From NCBI RefSeq assembly GCF_002155905.1, contig NZ_MUMF01000011.1:1-36087 (forward strand): DNA of 36,087 bases, read 5' to 3'. A model generated the notes under the pieces. It did no database searches and was not told the DNA's origin. It worked only from the letters and a program-made list of their open reading frames with translations. Shown in pieces: positions 9,400 to 18,225 of the stretch. This DNA comes from Streptomyces tricolor. GTDB taxonomy: Bacteria > Actinomycetota > Actinomycetes > Streptomycetales > Streptomycetaceae. Position numbers and translations under genes: made by a program. The stretch's first letter is position 1. Every line of letters begins with the position of its first letter.

Positions 9400-10328
9400 G
9401 CAGGACCGAGGAGTTCCAGGAGCTGCGGCCCCTGTTGTTCTCGATCGCCTACCGGATCCTCGGCAGCGTCAGCGAGGCCGAGGACGCCGTTCAGGAGACC
9501 TGGCTGCGCTACGCGGACTCACCCACCGAACCCCGGTCGGTGAAGGCCTTCCTCTCGGCCACGGTGACCCGGCTCTCCATCGACGTCCTGCGCTCGGCCC
9601 GGGTGCGGCGGGAGGCGTACGTCGGACCGTGGTTCCCGGAGCCGCTGCTCGCCGACCCCTACGAGGACCCCGAGCGGGCGGCGGAGCTGGCCGACTCGGT
9701 GTCGATGGCGGCCCTGCTGCTGCTCGAACGGCTCAGCCCGCTGGAGCGGGCGGTCTTCGTACTGCGCGAGGTCTTCGACTTCGGCTTCCCCGAGATCGCC
9801 TCGGCGGTCGGGCGCTCCGAGGCGGCCTGCCGCCAGCTGGCGGTGCGGGCCCGCCGCCACATGACCGAGGGCCGGCCCCGCTTCGAGGCCGACCGCAGCG
9901 AGCGGGACGAGCTGGCGGCGCGGTTCTTCGACGCCCTCCGCGAAGGCGACGTGCTCGGGTTGCAGGATCTGCTCGCCGCCGACGCGTCGATGGCCGGCGA
10001 CGGCGGCGGCAAGACACCGCAGCTGGCCCGTTCCGTCACGGGCGCCGACAACGTGGCGCGGCTGCTCGCCGCCGTCTTCCCCGGACTGGCCCTGGTCGAC
10101 GTGACGTTCGAGCCGCGCGAGGTCAACGGCCAGCCGGGCGCGATCCTCCACGACCGGGACGGCAAGGTGCTCCAGGTCCTGGCGCTCGATGTGCTCGACG
10201 GGCGGATCCAGGCGATCCGGATGGTGGCCAACCCCGACAAGCTCGGGCACGTGGGCCCGGTCGGGGACGTCTGGGCGGTCCACCGCGAACTCCAGGAGGC
10301 CCGCCGGGCGGCCCGCCTCGACCGGTGA
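9396..10328 (+). CDS. ECF41 (SigJ-type) RNA polymerase sigma factor with C-terminal SnoaL-like domain
   Basis: Alternative sigma factor of 310 residues; ATG at 9396 with AGGGGGGA at 9381-9388. Region 2 spans about residues 10-70 and region 4 about 105-160. Between them is WFPEP (79-83), the form here of the ECF41 WLPEP linker motif. The fused C-terminal SnoaL-like domain (about 170-295) carries DGGGK (202-206) and NPDKL (279-283), both ECF41 hallmarks. In this group the C-terminal domain replaces a separate anti-sigma factor and tunes activity. The carboxymuconolactone decarboxylase, oxidoreductase or epimerase gene that usually sits beside ECF41 is absent; the neighbours are a sialidase and a convergent lyase gene. 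Its own promoter element lies upstream. Confidence 0.94.
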   Translation: MSRTEEFQELRPLLFSIAYRILGSVSEAEDAVQETWLRYADSPTEPRSVKAFLSATVTRLSIDVLRSARVRREAYVGPWFPEPLLADPYEDPERAAELADSVSMAALLLLERLSPLERAVFVLREVFDFGFPEIASAVGRSEAACRQLAVRARRHMTEGRPRFEADRSERDELAARFFDALREGDVLGLQDLLAADASMAGDGGGKTPQLARSVTGADNVARLLAAVFPGLALVDVTFEPREVNGQPGAILHDRDGKVLQVLALDVLDGRIQAIRMVANPDKLGHVGPVGDVWAVHRELQEARRAARLDR

Positions 10329-10344
10329 CCGCCCCACGCCGCCC

Positions 10345-11292
10345 TCAGCGCCCGTGCGGGCCCGGGCCCAGCAGCCCGGCCGCCGCCAGGAACTTGCCGA
10401 CCTGCTCGACCTCCGCGCCGGACAGCGGGACCTGCGGCTCGGCGGTCACCGGGCAGTCGATGATCCCGCGCAGGTGCAGCGCCGCCTTGAACGCGCCCAG
10501 CGCCGACGAGCTGCCGCCCATCCGCGCGGGATCCCCGACGCCCACCATCCCGAACAGCGCGCACAGCCGTTCCTGTTCGGCCCGCGCGCCCTCCAGATCG
10601 CCCGCCCGGCACAGCCGGTAGAGGCGCACGTATCCGTGCGGGTCGACGTTGGCCAGGCCCGGCACGGCCCCGTCGGCGCCCAGCGCCAGCGCCGCGTCCG
10701 TGATCACCTCGGAGCCGGTCAGCACGCTGAACCCGGGGTGGGCCCGGGCGCCCGCGACGACCTCCCGGAAGGCCGCCAGGTCCCCGCTGGAGTCCTTGAT
10801 CCCGGCCAGCACCCCGTCCCCGGCGAGCCCCAGCACCAGGTCGGCGGGGAGCTTGCTGTGCACGGCGGCGGGGATGTCGTAGGCGATCACCGGGACCGGG
10901 CTGGCGGCGGCGATCCGGCGGTAGTGGTGGACGATCTCGGAAGGATGGGTGCGGGCGTAGAAGGGCGCGGTGACGACGACGGCCTGCGCGCCCGCCGCGG
11001 TGACCGCCGCGACATGGTCCAGCACCCGCGGGGTCGTCATGTCGATCGCGCCCGCGAGGACGGGCAGCCGGTCGCCCACGTGCCCGGCGACCGCCGCCAC
11101 CACCTGGCTGCGCTGCGCGTCCGTCAGGAAGGCCGCCTCCGAGGTGGAGCCGAGCAGGAACAGCCCGTGCACCCCGGCTTCGGTCAGGAAGTCGACCAGC
11201 CGCAGCAGCGAGGGCACGTCCACCTCGCGCTCCGGTGTCAGGGGCGTGCAGACGGGCGGGACGACACCGGTGAGCGGGGTGGGAAAGGTCAT
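10345..11292 (-). CDS. DapA/NanA-family class I aldolase (dihydrodipicolinate synthase family)
   Basis: TIM-barrel Schiff-base lyase of 315 residues that cleaves or condenses pyruvate with an aldehyde. The Schiff-base lysine is Lys166 in GIKDSSGD, the catalytic tyrosine Tyr138 in AYDIPA, and the phosphate/carboxylate loop is GSTSEA at 48-53. It is probably not the housekeeping DapA, because it is the last gene of an ABC transporter operon: its ATG overlaps the ATPase stop by one base (TGATG). Tyr-Asp-Ile-Pro-Ala and Lys-x-Ser-Ser-Gly-Asp resemble N-acetylneuraminate lyases as well as other 2-keto-acid lyases, so sialic acid is plausible given the sialidase nearby. Substrate unproven. Confidence 0.85.
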   Translation of the reverse strand: MTFPTPLTGVVPPVCTPLTPEREVDVPSLLRLVDFLTEAGVHGLFLLGSTSEAAFLTDAQRSQVVAAVAGHVGDRLPVLAGAIDMTTPRVLDHVAAVTAAGAQAVVVTAPFYARTHPSEIVHHYRRIAAASPVPVIAYDIPAAVHSKLPADLVLGLAGDGVLAGIKDSSGDLAAFREVVAGARAHPGFSVLTGSEVITDAALALGADGAVPGLANVDPHGYVRLYRLCRAGDLEGARAEQERLCALFGMVGVGDPARMGGSSSALGAFKAALHLRGIIDCPVTAEPQVPLSGAEVEQVGKFLAAAGLLGPGPHGR

Positions 11293-12296
11293 CAAGGCTC
11301 CTGGCGCGCTAGGTCTCGGGTCGGCTGGTCCTCCTCCACAGGATGGTGGCACCGGTACCGGTGCCCCGGCCGTGACGCGGCCGAGAAGTCCGGCATCGAC
11401 GTGGCGCACACCTCGTCCGCCTTCCAGCAGCGGGTGCGGAACGGGCAGCCGCTGGGCGGGCGGGTCGCCGAGGGCACCGGCCCGGTCAGCGGGATCGGTT
11501 CGACGGGGTCCAGCAGGCCGGGTGTCGCCGAGAACAGGGCGCGGGTGTACGGGTGCCGGGCGGCATCGGTGACCCGGTCGGCCGGGGCCTCCTCCACGAT
11601 CCGGCCCAGGTACATGGTGATCACCCGGTCGCTCATCCGCCGTACCGTCTGGATGTCGTGCGAGACGAACACCAGGGCCAGGCCGAGGCGTTCCTTCAGG
11701 TCGAGCAGCAGGTTCAGGATCTGCGCGCGGACCGAGACGTCCAGGGCGCTGGTCGGCTCGTCGGCGACGACCAGTGCGGGGTCGAGGGCGAGCGCCCGGG
11801 CGATGGCGACGCGCTGCCGCTGCCCGCCCGACAACTGCCCGGGCAGGGCGTCGGCCAGCGCCGGGGGCAGCCCCACCAGCGCCATCAGCTCCCGCACCCG
11901 CTCCTCCCGTTCGGCCCGGGTGCCGCGCCGGTGCACGTCCAGCGGGTCGCGCAGGACGCGGCGGACGGTCAGCCGGCGGTTCAGCGCGGTCGACGGGTCC
12001 TGGAAGATCATGCCGGTGCCCGCGCCGACCGTGGCCCGGCGCTCGGCGGCCGGCATCGCCCACAGGTCCCGGCCCCGGAACGACACCGTCCCGGACACCG
12101 GCCGCTCGATGCCCACCAGCACCTTCGCCAGCGTCGACTTCCCGCACCCCGACTCGCCGACCACCCCGACCGTCTCCCCGGGCGCCACGGCCAGAGCGGC
12201 GCCGGTCAGGGCGTACACCCGGTCCCGCCGGAACAGGCCGCCGCTGCGCGCCTTGTGCACGACGTGCGCGTCCCGCACCTCCACCACAGCCGTCAC
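11292..12296 (-). CDS. Dipeptide/oligopeptide-type ABC transporter ATPase (DppF-like)
   Basis: Cytoplasmic ATPase subunit, 334 residues. GTG at 12296 overlaps the stop of the upstream permease-ATPase gene (GTGA), so translation is coupled. Walker A GESGCGKS, signature LSGGQRQRV, Walker B LVVADEPTS, H-loop in FVSHD. The C-terminal oligopeptide/dipeptide extension carries the CPFRTRC...VC cysteines typical of DppF/OppF. It would form the heterodimeric motor with the ATPase half of the fusion protein. Confidence 0.93.
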   Translation of the reverse strand: MTAVVEVRDAHVVHKARSGGLFRRDRVYALTGAALAVAPGETVGVVGESGCGKSTLAKVLVGIERPVSGTVSFRGRDLWAMPAAERRATVGAGTGMIFQDPSTALNRRLTVRRVLRDPLDVHRRGTRAEREERVRELMALVGLPPALADALPGQLSGGQRQRVAIARALALDPALVVADEPTSALDVSVRAQILNLLLDLKERLGLALVFVSHDIQTVRRMSDRVITMYLGRIVEEAPADRVTDAARHPYTRALFSATPGLLDPVEPIPLTGPVPSATRPPSGCPFRTRCWKADEVCATSMPDFSAASRPGHRYRCHHPVEEDQPTRDLARQEP

Positions 12297-14269
12297 TGCC
12301 GGGCCTCCTCGCTCTGCGCCGATGTCGGCTCCGCCGCCGGGTGGTGGCAGGCGGTCGTGTGCGCGGGGGTGCCCGCGAGGACCGGCGCGGTCGTGTGGCA
12401 CACCTCGGTGGCGAGCGGGCAGCGGTCGGCGAACCGGCAGCCCGCCGGGAAGTCGGCCGGGGCCGGGACGACCCCCTTGATCTGCGTCATCCGCTGCGCG
12501 GCCGACTCCAGCGAGAGCACGCTGCCGAGCAGCCCGCGCGTGTAGTGGTGGGCCGGCGCCGCGACCAGCTCGGCGGTCACCCCGGTCTCCACGATCTGCC
12601 CGCCGTACATCACCACGACCCGGTCGGTGACGTCGGCGACCAGCGCCAGATCGTGCGAGACCAGGATCAGCGCGAAACCCAGCTCCGCGCGCAGCCGCAG
12701 CAGCAGCTCCATGATCTGGGCCTGCACGGTGACGTCCAGGGCGGTGGTCGGCTCGTCGGCGACGATCAGCTTCGGGTCCCGGGAGAGGGCCATGGCGATG
12801 AGCACCCGCTGGCGCTGCCCGCCGGACAGCTCGTGCGGATAGCTGCGCAGGGTGCGTTCCGGATCGAGCCCGACCAGCGAGAGCAACTCCCCGGGGCTGC
12901 GGCGGCCACCGCGCCGGACGAGCTGCTTCAGCTGGGCGCGGATGGTCATGGCCGGGTTCAGGGAGGACAGGGCGTCCTGGTAGACCATGGCCATCTCGTG
13001 GCCGAGCAGCCGCCGCCGGGCCCGCATCGGCTCGGCCAGCAGGTCCCGCTGCCGGAACCGCACCTGCCCGCCGACCCGGGCCCCCTTCGGCGTCAGCCCC
13101 ATGACGGTGAGCGCGGTCAGCGACTTGCCGCACCCCGACTCGCCGACCAGCCCCAGCACCTCACCGGGGTACACCTCGAAGCTGACCCCGGCCACGATGT
13201 CGACGCCCCGGTGCCGGCCGGGGAAGCCGATGGCGAGGTTCTCCACGGCGAGGACCGGCTGCCCGCTCCGGTCGGGCAGCGGCCGGGCCCGGGACCGCAG
13301 CCGCCGCGCGGCCTCGGCCAGCCCGGGCAGCGGCAGCACCTGCCCACTGCCCGGTTCCGGGGCCTGAAGGCGGTCCGCCGGCGCCCGTACCTCCCTCGGC
13401 GCGGGCGCGGCCCAGGCGTCGGACACGCCCTCGGAGAGGATGTTCAGCGACAGCACGGTGAGCAGGATCAGCAGCCCCGGGAAGACGGTCGCCCACCAGC
13501 CGCCGGTCAGCACCATGTTCTTGCCGTCGGCGATGACACTGCCCCAGGACGGGTCCGGGGGCCGGACGCCCGCGCCGATGAAGGACAGCGAGGCCTCGAA
13601 GACGATCGCCTCGGCGACCTGGACCGTGCAGAACACCAGGACCGGCGCGGCACAGTTGACGGCCACGTGCCGCAGCACGATGTGCGGGGTGCGGGCGCCG
13701 ATGACCCGCTCGGCGGTGACGTAGTCCTCGCCGTACTGGTCCAGCACGTTGGCCCGTACCACCCGGGCCACCGGCGGGGTGAACAGAAAGGCGATGGCGC
13801 AGATCAGCACCCCGATCCCGCCCCCGAACACGGCCACCAGCACAGCGGCGAGCGCGATGCCGGGGAACGCCATCACCACGTCCAGGCAGCGCATCAGCGT
13901 CTCGTCGACGGCCTTGCGGGAGGTCGCGGCGACCGCCCCGACGACGGCCCCGGCCACCAGCGCCAGCGCGGTCGCGCCCAGCCCGATGGCGAGGGACCAG
14001 CGGGCGCCGTACATCAGCCGGCTCAGGACGTCCCGGCCGAGGCTGTCCTGCCCGAGCCAGTGCCCGGCCGAGGGCGCCCCGGTCCCGCCGGCCGGGTCCT
14101 GCTGGTCGAGGGGATCGTGCGGGGCGAGGACGGGAGCGAGTACGGCGACCAGGGCGACGACGGCCAGGAAGCAGACGGCGACCTTCGACGGCAGTGGCAG
14201 CCGGCGCCGGCCGCGCAGCCGGACGCCGGGCCGGGTGAACCGCTCGGCAAGGCTCGCGCGCGTGATCAT
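12293..14269 (-). CDS. ABC transporter permease-ATPase fusion (DppC-DppD)
   Basis: One 658-residue polypeptide joins two subunits that are separate in E. coli. Residues 1-285 are a DppC-like permease: an N-terminal TM segment, then about five more TM segments with the coupling EAA-like loop around AERVIGARTPHIVLRH. A linker of about 50 residues rich in Pro and Arg follows. Residues 340-658 are a DppD-like ATPase with Walker A at 376-383 (GESGCGKS), LSGGQ at 481-485, Walker B at 501-508 and a CRFADRC...C cysteine tail. The ATG at 14269 overlaps the upstream permease stop by one base. Such fusions are known in actinobacteria. Membrane-bound; substrate unknown. Confidence 0.92.
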   Translation of the reverse strand: MITRASLAERFTRPGVRLRGRRRLPLPSKVAVCFLAVVALVAVLAPVLAPHDPLDQQDPAGGTGAPSAGHWLGQDSLGRDVLSRLMYGARWSLAIGLGATALALVAGAVVGAVAATSRKAVDETLMRCLDVVMAFPGIALAAVLVAVFGGGIGVLICAIAFLFTPPVARVVRANVLDQYGEDYVTAERVIGARTPHIVLRHVAVNCAAPVLVFCTVQVAEAIVFEASLSFIGAGVRPPDPSWGSVIADGKNMVLTGGWWATVFPGLLILLTVLSLNILSEGVSDAWAAPAPREVRAPADRLQAPEPGSGQVLPLPGLAEAARRLRSRARPLPDRSGQPVLAVENLAIGFPGRHRGVDIVAGVSFEVYPGEVLGLVGESGCGKSLTALTVMGLTPKGARVGGQVRFRQRDLLAEPMRARRRLLGHEMAMVYQDALSSLNPAMTIRAQLKQLVRRGGRRSPGELLSLVGLDPERTLRSYPHELSGGQRQRVLIAMALSRDPKLIVADEPTTALDVTVQAQIMELLLRLRAELGFALILVSHDLALVADVTDRVVVMYGGQIVETGVTAELVAAPAHHYTRGLLGSVLSLESAAQRMTQIKGVVPAPADFPAGCRFADRCPLATEVCHTTAPVLAGTPAHTTACHHPAAEPTSAQSEEARQ

Positions 14270-15225
14270 CAGCCCGCCCTCAGACGTGGGTTGACCAGCA
14301 GATACAGAAGGTCGATGACGAGGTTGACGACGACGAACCCGGTGGCGGTGGTCAGTACGACCCCCTGCACCACCGCCGGGTCACCGTTCTGCACGGCGTC
14401 GATCATCAGCTTGCCCATGCCGGGCAGCGAGAAGATCGTCTCGATGACGACGGCACCGCCGAGGAGATAGCCGACCCGCAGCCCGAGCACGGTGAGCGGA
14501 TTGACGAGCGCGTTGCGGAGCACGTTCCGGCCGACGACGACGCGCGGCGGCAGCCCGCTCCCGACGGCGGTCCGCACATAGTCCTTGTCCAGCTCCTCCA
14601 CCACGGACGTGCGGACGATCCGGGTCAGCTGGGCGGCGACCGGCAGGGACAGGGCGAGGGCGGGCAGGGCCATGGTCCGCAGCCAGCCGGTGACCGAGTC
14701 GGCCGGGTTGATGTAGCCGCCGGTCGGGAACCAGCCCCGGTCCACGGCCAGGTACTGGATCATCAGCAGCGCCAGCCAGAACCCCGGCGCGGCCACCCCC
14801 ACCAGCGACACCACCCGGATGGCCTGGTCCGGCAGCCGGTCCCGGTAGACGGCGGCCGTGACCCCGCCGGCCAGCGCCAGGACGACCGCGAGGGTGAGCC
14901 CGAGGAAGGTCAGCTGGAGGGTGAGCGGCAGCGCGGTGGTGACCTGGTCGGCCACCGGGGCCCGGGTGAGGACGCTGGTGCCGAGGTCGCCGTGGAGCAG
15001 GTCGCCGACGAAGTGGACGTAGCGCACCGGCAGCGGGTCCAGCAGTCCGTTGCGCTCCCGGAAGTCGTGCAGCTGCTGCGGGGTCGGATTGGCGCCCTGG
15101 AAGAACGCGGACGCGGGGTCGACGTCCGAAAACCGCATCACCAGGAAGACGAACAGCACGATGCCGAGGAGCAGCGGCACGAGCAGGGCGACACGGCGGA
15201 GCAGGATGCGGACGACGGCCGTCAT
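14269..15225 (-). CDS. ABC transporter permease (DppB-like)
   Basis: Inner-membrane permease of 318 residues with about six TM segments. It has the typical DppB opening VRILLRRVALLVPLLLGI, the GLLDPLPVRY periplasmic element, and the conserved cytoplasmic loop around DYVRTAVGSGLPPRVVVGRNVLRNA. It starts 4 nt after the binding-protein stop and its own stop overlaps the next start, so the genes are cotranscribed and coupled. It pairs with the permease half of the fusion protein. Confidence 0.93.
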   Translation of the reverse strand: MTAVVRILLRRVALLVPLLLGIVLFVFLVMRFSDVDPASAFFQGANPTPQQLHDFRERNGLLDPLPVRYVHFVGDLLHGDLGTSVLTRAPVADQVTTALPLTLQLTFLGLTLAVVLALAGGVTAAVYRDRLPDQAIRVVSLVGVAAPGFWLALLMIQYLAVDRGWFPTGGYINPADSVTGWLRTMALPALALSLPVAAQLTRIVRTSVVEELDKDYVRTAVGSGLPPRVVVGRNVLRNALVNPLTVLGLRVGYLLGGAVVIETIFSLPGMGKLMIDAVQNGDPAVVQGVVLTTATGFVVVNLVIDLLYLLVNPRLRAG

Positions 15226-15229
15226 GCCG

Positions 15230-16876
15230 TCAGACCCACTTGGCCTGGAGGAGATTGACGCCCGGGTACGGCTGGGCCCTTATCCCGCCGAGCCTGCGGG
15301 CGTCCCAGGCGGTCATCAGCTCGTTGTGGACGACCGGGTAGAGCACGGCCTGCTCGGCGACGACGTCGATGTAGTCCTGGACCATCGCCTTCTTCTTCTC
15401 GGGATCCGGCTCCCGGGTGGCCCGGTCCATGTCCGTGAAGAGCTGCTTGGCGACGGGGTCGTCGGCCCACCGGGTGTACTGCATCCACAGGTTCCCGGGC
15501 CCGTAGTTGTAGTGCATGATCAGGTCGGCGTCGAGCCCGAACTGATTGGGGTTCGAGGCCGCCGCCACCACCTGGTAGTCCTGCTTCTGGTCCAGCTTGG
15601 TGAACACGGCCGTGGTCTCCTGCGGCGCCAGCGTGGTCCGCACCCCGATCGCGTCCCACGACGCCTTGATGGTCGGCAGGCAGTCCACGATCCAGCTGAC
15701 GTTCACGGCCAGGATGTCGACGCGGAGATCCGTCACCCCGGCGGCCTTCAGCAGCGCCTTCGCCCTGGCGGGGTCGTAGCCGTAGACGGTCCTGGCCCGC
15801 CGGTGGCTCGGGTTGCCCTCGTTGAGGAACGAGGAAGCGGGCCTGCCGTGCCCCTTCAGCGCGACCCGCACCATCCTCTCGCTGTCGATGGCGTAGCGCA
15901 GCGCCTGCCGCACCCGGACGTCGTCGAAGGGCTTGTGCCGGGTGTTGAACATCAGGAAGAGGTTGTTCATCCCGGCACCCCCGGCGACCTTCAGCCCGCC
16001 CCGCTCCAGCCGGGGAATGTTGGCGTAGGGGATGTTGTCGGCGATCTGCGCACCCGCGTCCGTCCCGGAGATCCTCGCGACGCGGGACGAGGCGTCCACG
16101 ATTGTCAGCCAGTTCATCGTGCGGAACGCGGGCTTGCGGGGCCCGTTGTAGGCGGCGAACGCTTCGAAGGTGGTGTTCGACTTCGGGTGGTGCGCGGTCT
16201 GCCGGTACGGCCCCGAGCCCACGGCCAGCCCCTTGACCGCGTCGTCCCAGGCCCCGGGCCGGGAGAACACGTGCTGGGGCATGACCTTGGCGAGGGTGAG
16301 CCGGGCGAGCCCGTCCGGGAAGGGGAACTTCAGTCTGAGTTCGACGGTCCGCGCGTCGACCGTCCGGACCGAGTCCAGCCAGGGGGCGAAGAACCCCTTC
16401 GCGAGCGTCTGCGTCTTCGGGTCGAGGATCCGGTCGAAGACGAAGGCGACGTCGTCGGCGGTGACGGGCCTGCCGTCGTGGAAGGTCGCACCGGACCGGA
16501 GCGTGAACCGCCAGGTCGTGGCGCTCGGATCGCCGGGGAGCGCGGTGGCCAGCGCCGGGTACGGCACCCGGGTGATCGGATCGGTGTCCAGCAGCCCCTC
16601 GTAGATGTGGTGGTTGGCGGCCATCGCGAACGCCGACGCGGTCTGGGTCGGGTCCCAGCTGCCGTCGTTGCCGTACCCGATCACAGCGGTCAGCGTGCGG
16701 TCCTTGCCGCTCCCGCCGTCCCCGGTGTCGTTCGTGGACTCGGGCCCGGCGGAACAGGCGGCGAGCGCGGGGGGCAGGCCGACGGCTGCGGCGCCGAGGG
16801 CGCCGACGCGTTTGAGGAAGGAGCGGCGGCGGGGTGCGTGGGGGCTCGTGTCGTCGGGGCTCACGTCGTCGCGCAC
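15230..16876 (-). CDS. Family 5 solute-binding lipoprotein of the Dpp/Opp-type ABC transporter
   Basis: Extracytoplasmic substrate receptor of 548 residues. The GTG at 16876 is chosen because GGAGG lies 4 nt upstream; another GTG 12 nt inside is less well placed. The N-terminus RRRSFLKR is a twin-arginine motif, followed by a hydrophobic stretch and lipobox LAAC with Cys41, so it is probably a Tat-exported lipoprotein. The body has the SBP family 5 features: WRFTLRSGATFHDGRPVTADDV near residue 125 and VRQALRYAID later. It is the first gene of the operon. Relatives carry peptides, nickel, sugars or sialic acid, so the ligand is open. Confidence 0.92.
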   Translation of the reverse strand: MRDDVSPDDTSPHAPRRRSFLKRVGALGAAAVGLPPALAACSAGPESTNDTGDGGSGKDRTLTAVIGYGNDGSWDPTQTASAFAMAANHHIYEGLLDTDPITRVPYPALATALPGDPSATTWRFTLRSGATFHDGRPVTADDVAFVFDRILDPKTQTLAKGFFAPWLDSVRTVDARTVELRLKFPFPDGLARLTLAKVMPQHVFSRPGAWDDAVKGLAVGSGPYRQTAHHPKSNTTFEAFAAYNGPRKPAFRTMNWLTIVDASSRVARISGTDAGAQIADNIPYANIPRLERGGLKVAGGAGMNNLFLMFNTRHKPFDDVRVRQALRYAIDSERMVRVALKGHGRPASSFLNEGNPSHRRARTVYGYDPARAKALLKAAGVTDLRVDILAVNVSWIVDCLPTIKASWDAIGVRTTLAPQETTAVFTKLDQKQDYQVVAAASNPNQFGLDADLIMHYNYGPGNLWMQYTRWADDPVAKQLFTDMDRATREPDPEKKKAMVQDYIDVVAEQAVLYPVVHNELMTAWDARRLGGIRAQPYPGVNLLQAKWV

Positions 16877-16932
16877 GGGTCCTCCAACGGGGGATGGGGG
16901 AGGCGACAGGGGGAGGCAGGGCGTGAGGTACG

Positions 16933-16953
16933 ACGTCCTACGTCCTACGTCCG
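16933..16953. repeat. Three tandem 7-bp units upstream of the transporter operon
   Basis: ACGTCCT, ACGTCCT, ACGTCCG lie head to tail 57-77 bp upstream of the binding-protein start. This could be an array of operator half-sites or a slippage product. No regulator of the operon is encoded beside it. Confidence 0.5.
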
Positions 16954-17061
16954 TTCGGTAGCGCGACGATAGGAGGGGCTGTGGGGGCGGTCAAGACAGC
17001 GCACGCGAATGGCGTAGCCGCCAAAGGTTGGACCAGTCGGGGGCTCGTGCGCGCCGGCGGC

Positions 17062-17343
17062 TCAGAAACGGGCGGTCCCCACGGCGCCGACGAACTCCGT
17101 CCAGGCCGCCGCCCCGATCACCAGCACCGGACCACTGGCCACCTTGCTGTCCCGGACGGGCACGACACCGGGGACTCCGTCGGCGACCTCGACGCAGGCC
17201 TCCCCGCCGCTGCCGCCGCTGTAGGTGCTCTTGCGCCAGGCGGCGCCGGGGAAGTCGTAGCCGACCTCGACGCAGTCGCCGCCTTCGCCGTTGCTGTAAC
17301 TGCTCTTGAACCAGTTGGCGTTGCTCAGGTCGTACTGGTGCAT
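17062..17343 (-). CDS. DUF397 protein with two copies of the motif
   Basis: A 93-residue acidic protein. Two copies of the DUF397 motif are visible: WFKSSYSNGEGGDCVEV at 11-27 and WRKSTYSGGSGGEACVEV at 36-53, the second followed by VPVRDSK. The start at 17343 overlaps the end of the regulator gene by 19 nt. DUF397 proteins of streptomycetes are the standard partners of XRE-DUF5753 regulators, as in the WhiJ/BldB-type loci, and are thought to modulate the regulator. A tandem double copy is less common than a single one. Confidence 0.9.
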   Translation of the reverse strand: MHQYDLSNANWFKSSYSNGEGGDCVEVGYDFPGAAWRKSTYSGGSGGEACVEVADGVPGVVPVRDSKVASGPVLVIGAAAWTEFVGAVGTARF

Positions 17344-18158
17344 CGTCTGTGATCCTCAGCCGCCGACTCGACTAGGGCGAGGGACGCCTCCGGCGACAGC
17401 GCGGCGACCCTGAGCAGATCGTATGCGCGCGCTGCACGCTTCACCACAGCCGGATCGTCCATCAACGTCCCCGAAAACGACGTCTCTGTATAGGCGACCG
17501 GCGGCGCGTCATCGAAGTCCATCAGCTTCAGGGATCCGATCATCGCCGCATGGGCCCCGGTTGCATACGGGACCACCGTCACCCACACCGCGCGCTCGCG
17601 CATCAGCCCCGCGATCTGCTCCAGTTGCTCGGCCATCGCCTCGGGCCCGCCCACCGGGATGCGCAGTACGTTCTCGTGGAGGACCACCCAATACTCGGGC
17701 CTCGTCGCGTCCTTGAGGATGCGTGCTCGCTCCAGCCGGGCCGTGACGATCTCCTCGACGTACTCGTCCGTGACGAACGGGTTGGCCGCGACGGTGACCG
17801 CCTCGGCGTACGCCCTCGTCTGCAACAGACCCGGCACCGCGGTCGGCGCGAACTCGCAGATCTTCGTCGCCACCCGCTCCAGCTCCACGACCTCCGCGAA
17901 GTACTCCGCGTACCGCCGGTCGTCGATCAGCTTTCGGCACAGGCGCTCGAAAATGCCGTCGGTTTGTAGGACCTCGTCGATCCGTTTCGCGATATCCAGC
18001 TGTGGTTTTCGAATCGCCTGCTCGAACTGTCCGATGTACGCACCGGAGACGAAGACCCGCGCCCCCAGCTCCACCTGGGTGAGTCCCGCGTCCTCCCGGC
18101 GGCGTTTGAGTTCCGCACCGAAGAACTCCCAGACCGCCTGCCGTGAACCGTTGGCCAT
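17325..18158 (-). CDS. XRE-family regulator with DUF5753 domain
   Basis: A DNA-binding regulator of 277 residues. ATG at 18158 has a GGGGG run just upstream; the longer open frame runs back across the divergent genes and is rejected. Helix-turn-helix about residues 12-70 (LKRRREDAGLTQVELG and SGAYIGQFEQAIRKP). DUF5753 about residues 85-265, including ICEFAPTAVPGLLQTRAYAEAV, the standard opening of that domain. It overlaps the DUF397 gene and is divergent from two small genes. Such clusters in Streptomyces control development or antibiotic production in known cases. An inverted repeat in the divergent promoter region is a likely binding site. Confidence 0.94.
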   Translation of the reverse strand: MANGSRQAVWEFFGAELKRRREDAGLTQVELGARVFVSGAYIGQFEQAIRKPQLDIAKRIDEVLQTDGIFERLCRKLIDDRRYAEYFAEVVELERVATKICEFAPTAVPGLLQTRAYAEAVTVAANPFVTDEYVEEIVTARLERARILKDATRPEYWVVLHENVLRIPVGGPEAMAEQLEQIAGLMRERAVWVTVVPYATGAHAAMIGSLKLMDFDDAPPVAYTETSFSGTLMDDPAVVKRAARAYDLLRVAALSPEASLALVESAAEDHRRCTSTT

Positions 18159-18225
18159 GGCCAACCCCCTTGATCTGCCGTGCACTTGTAGGGCGCAGAC
18201 TCCTTCCGAGTGTAGAAGCGGAGCG

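Noticed and set aside
10345..11292. Housekeeping dapA for lysine biosynthesis
   Set aside because: Family correct, but it is the translationally coupled last gene of an importer operon and its loop reads GSTSEA rather than the usual DapA GTTGE.
11774..14470. 898-codon plus-strand frame across the ABC transporter genes
   Set aside because: Opposite to two ATPase domains and a permease with intact motifs; no ribosome site and no domain.
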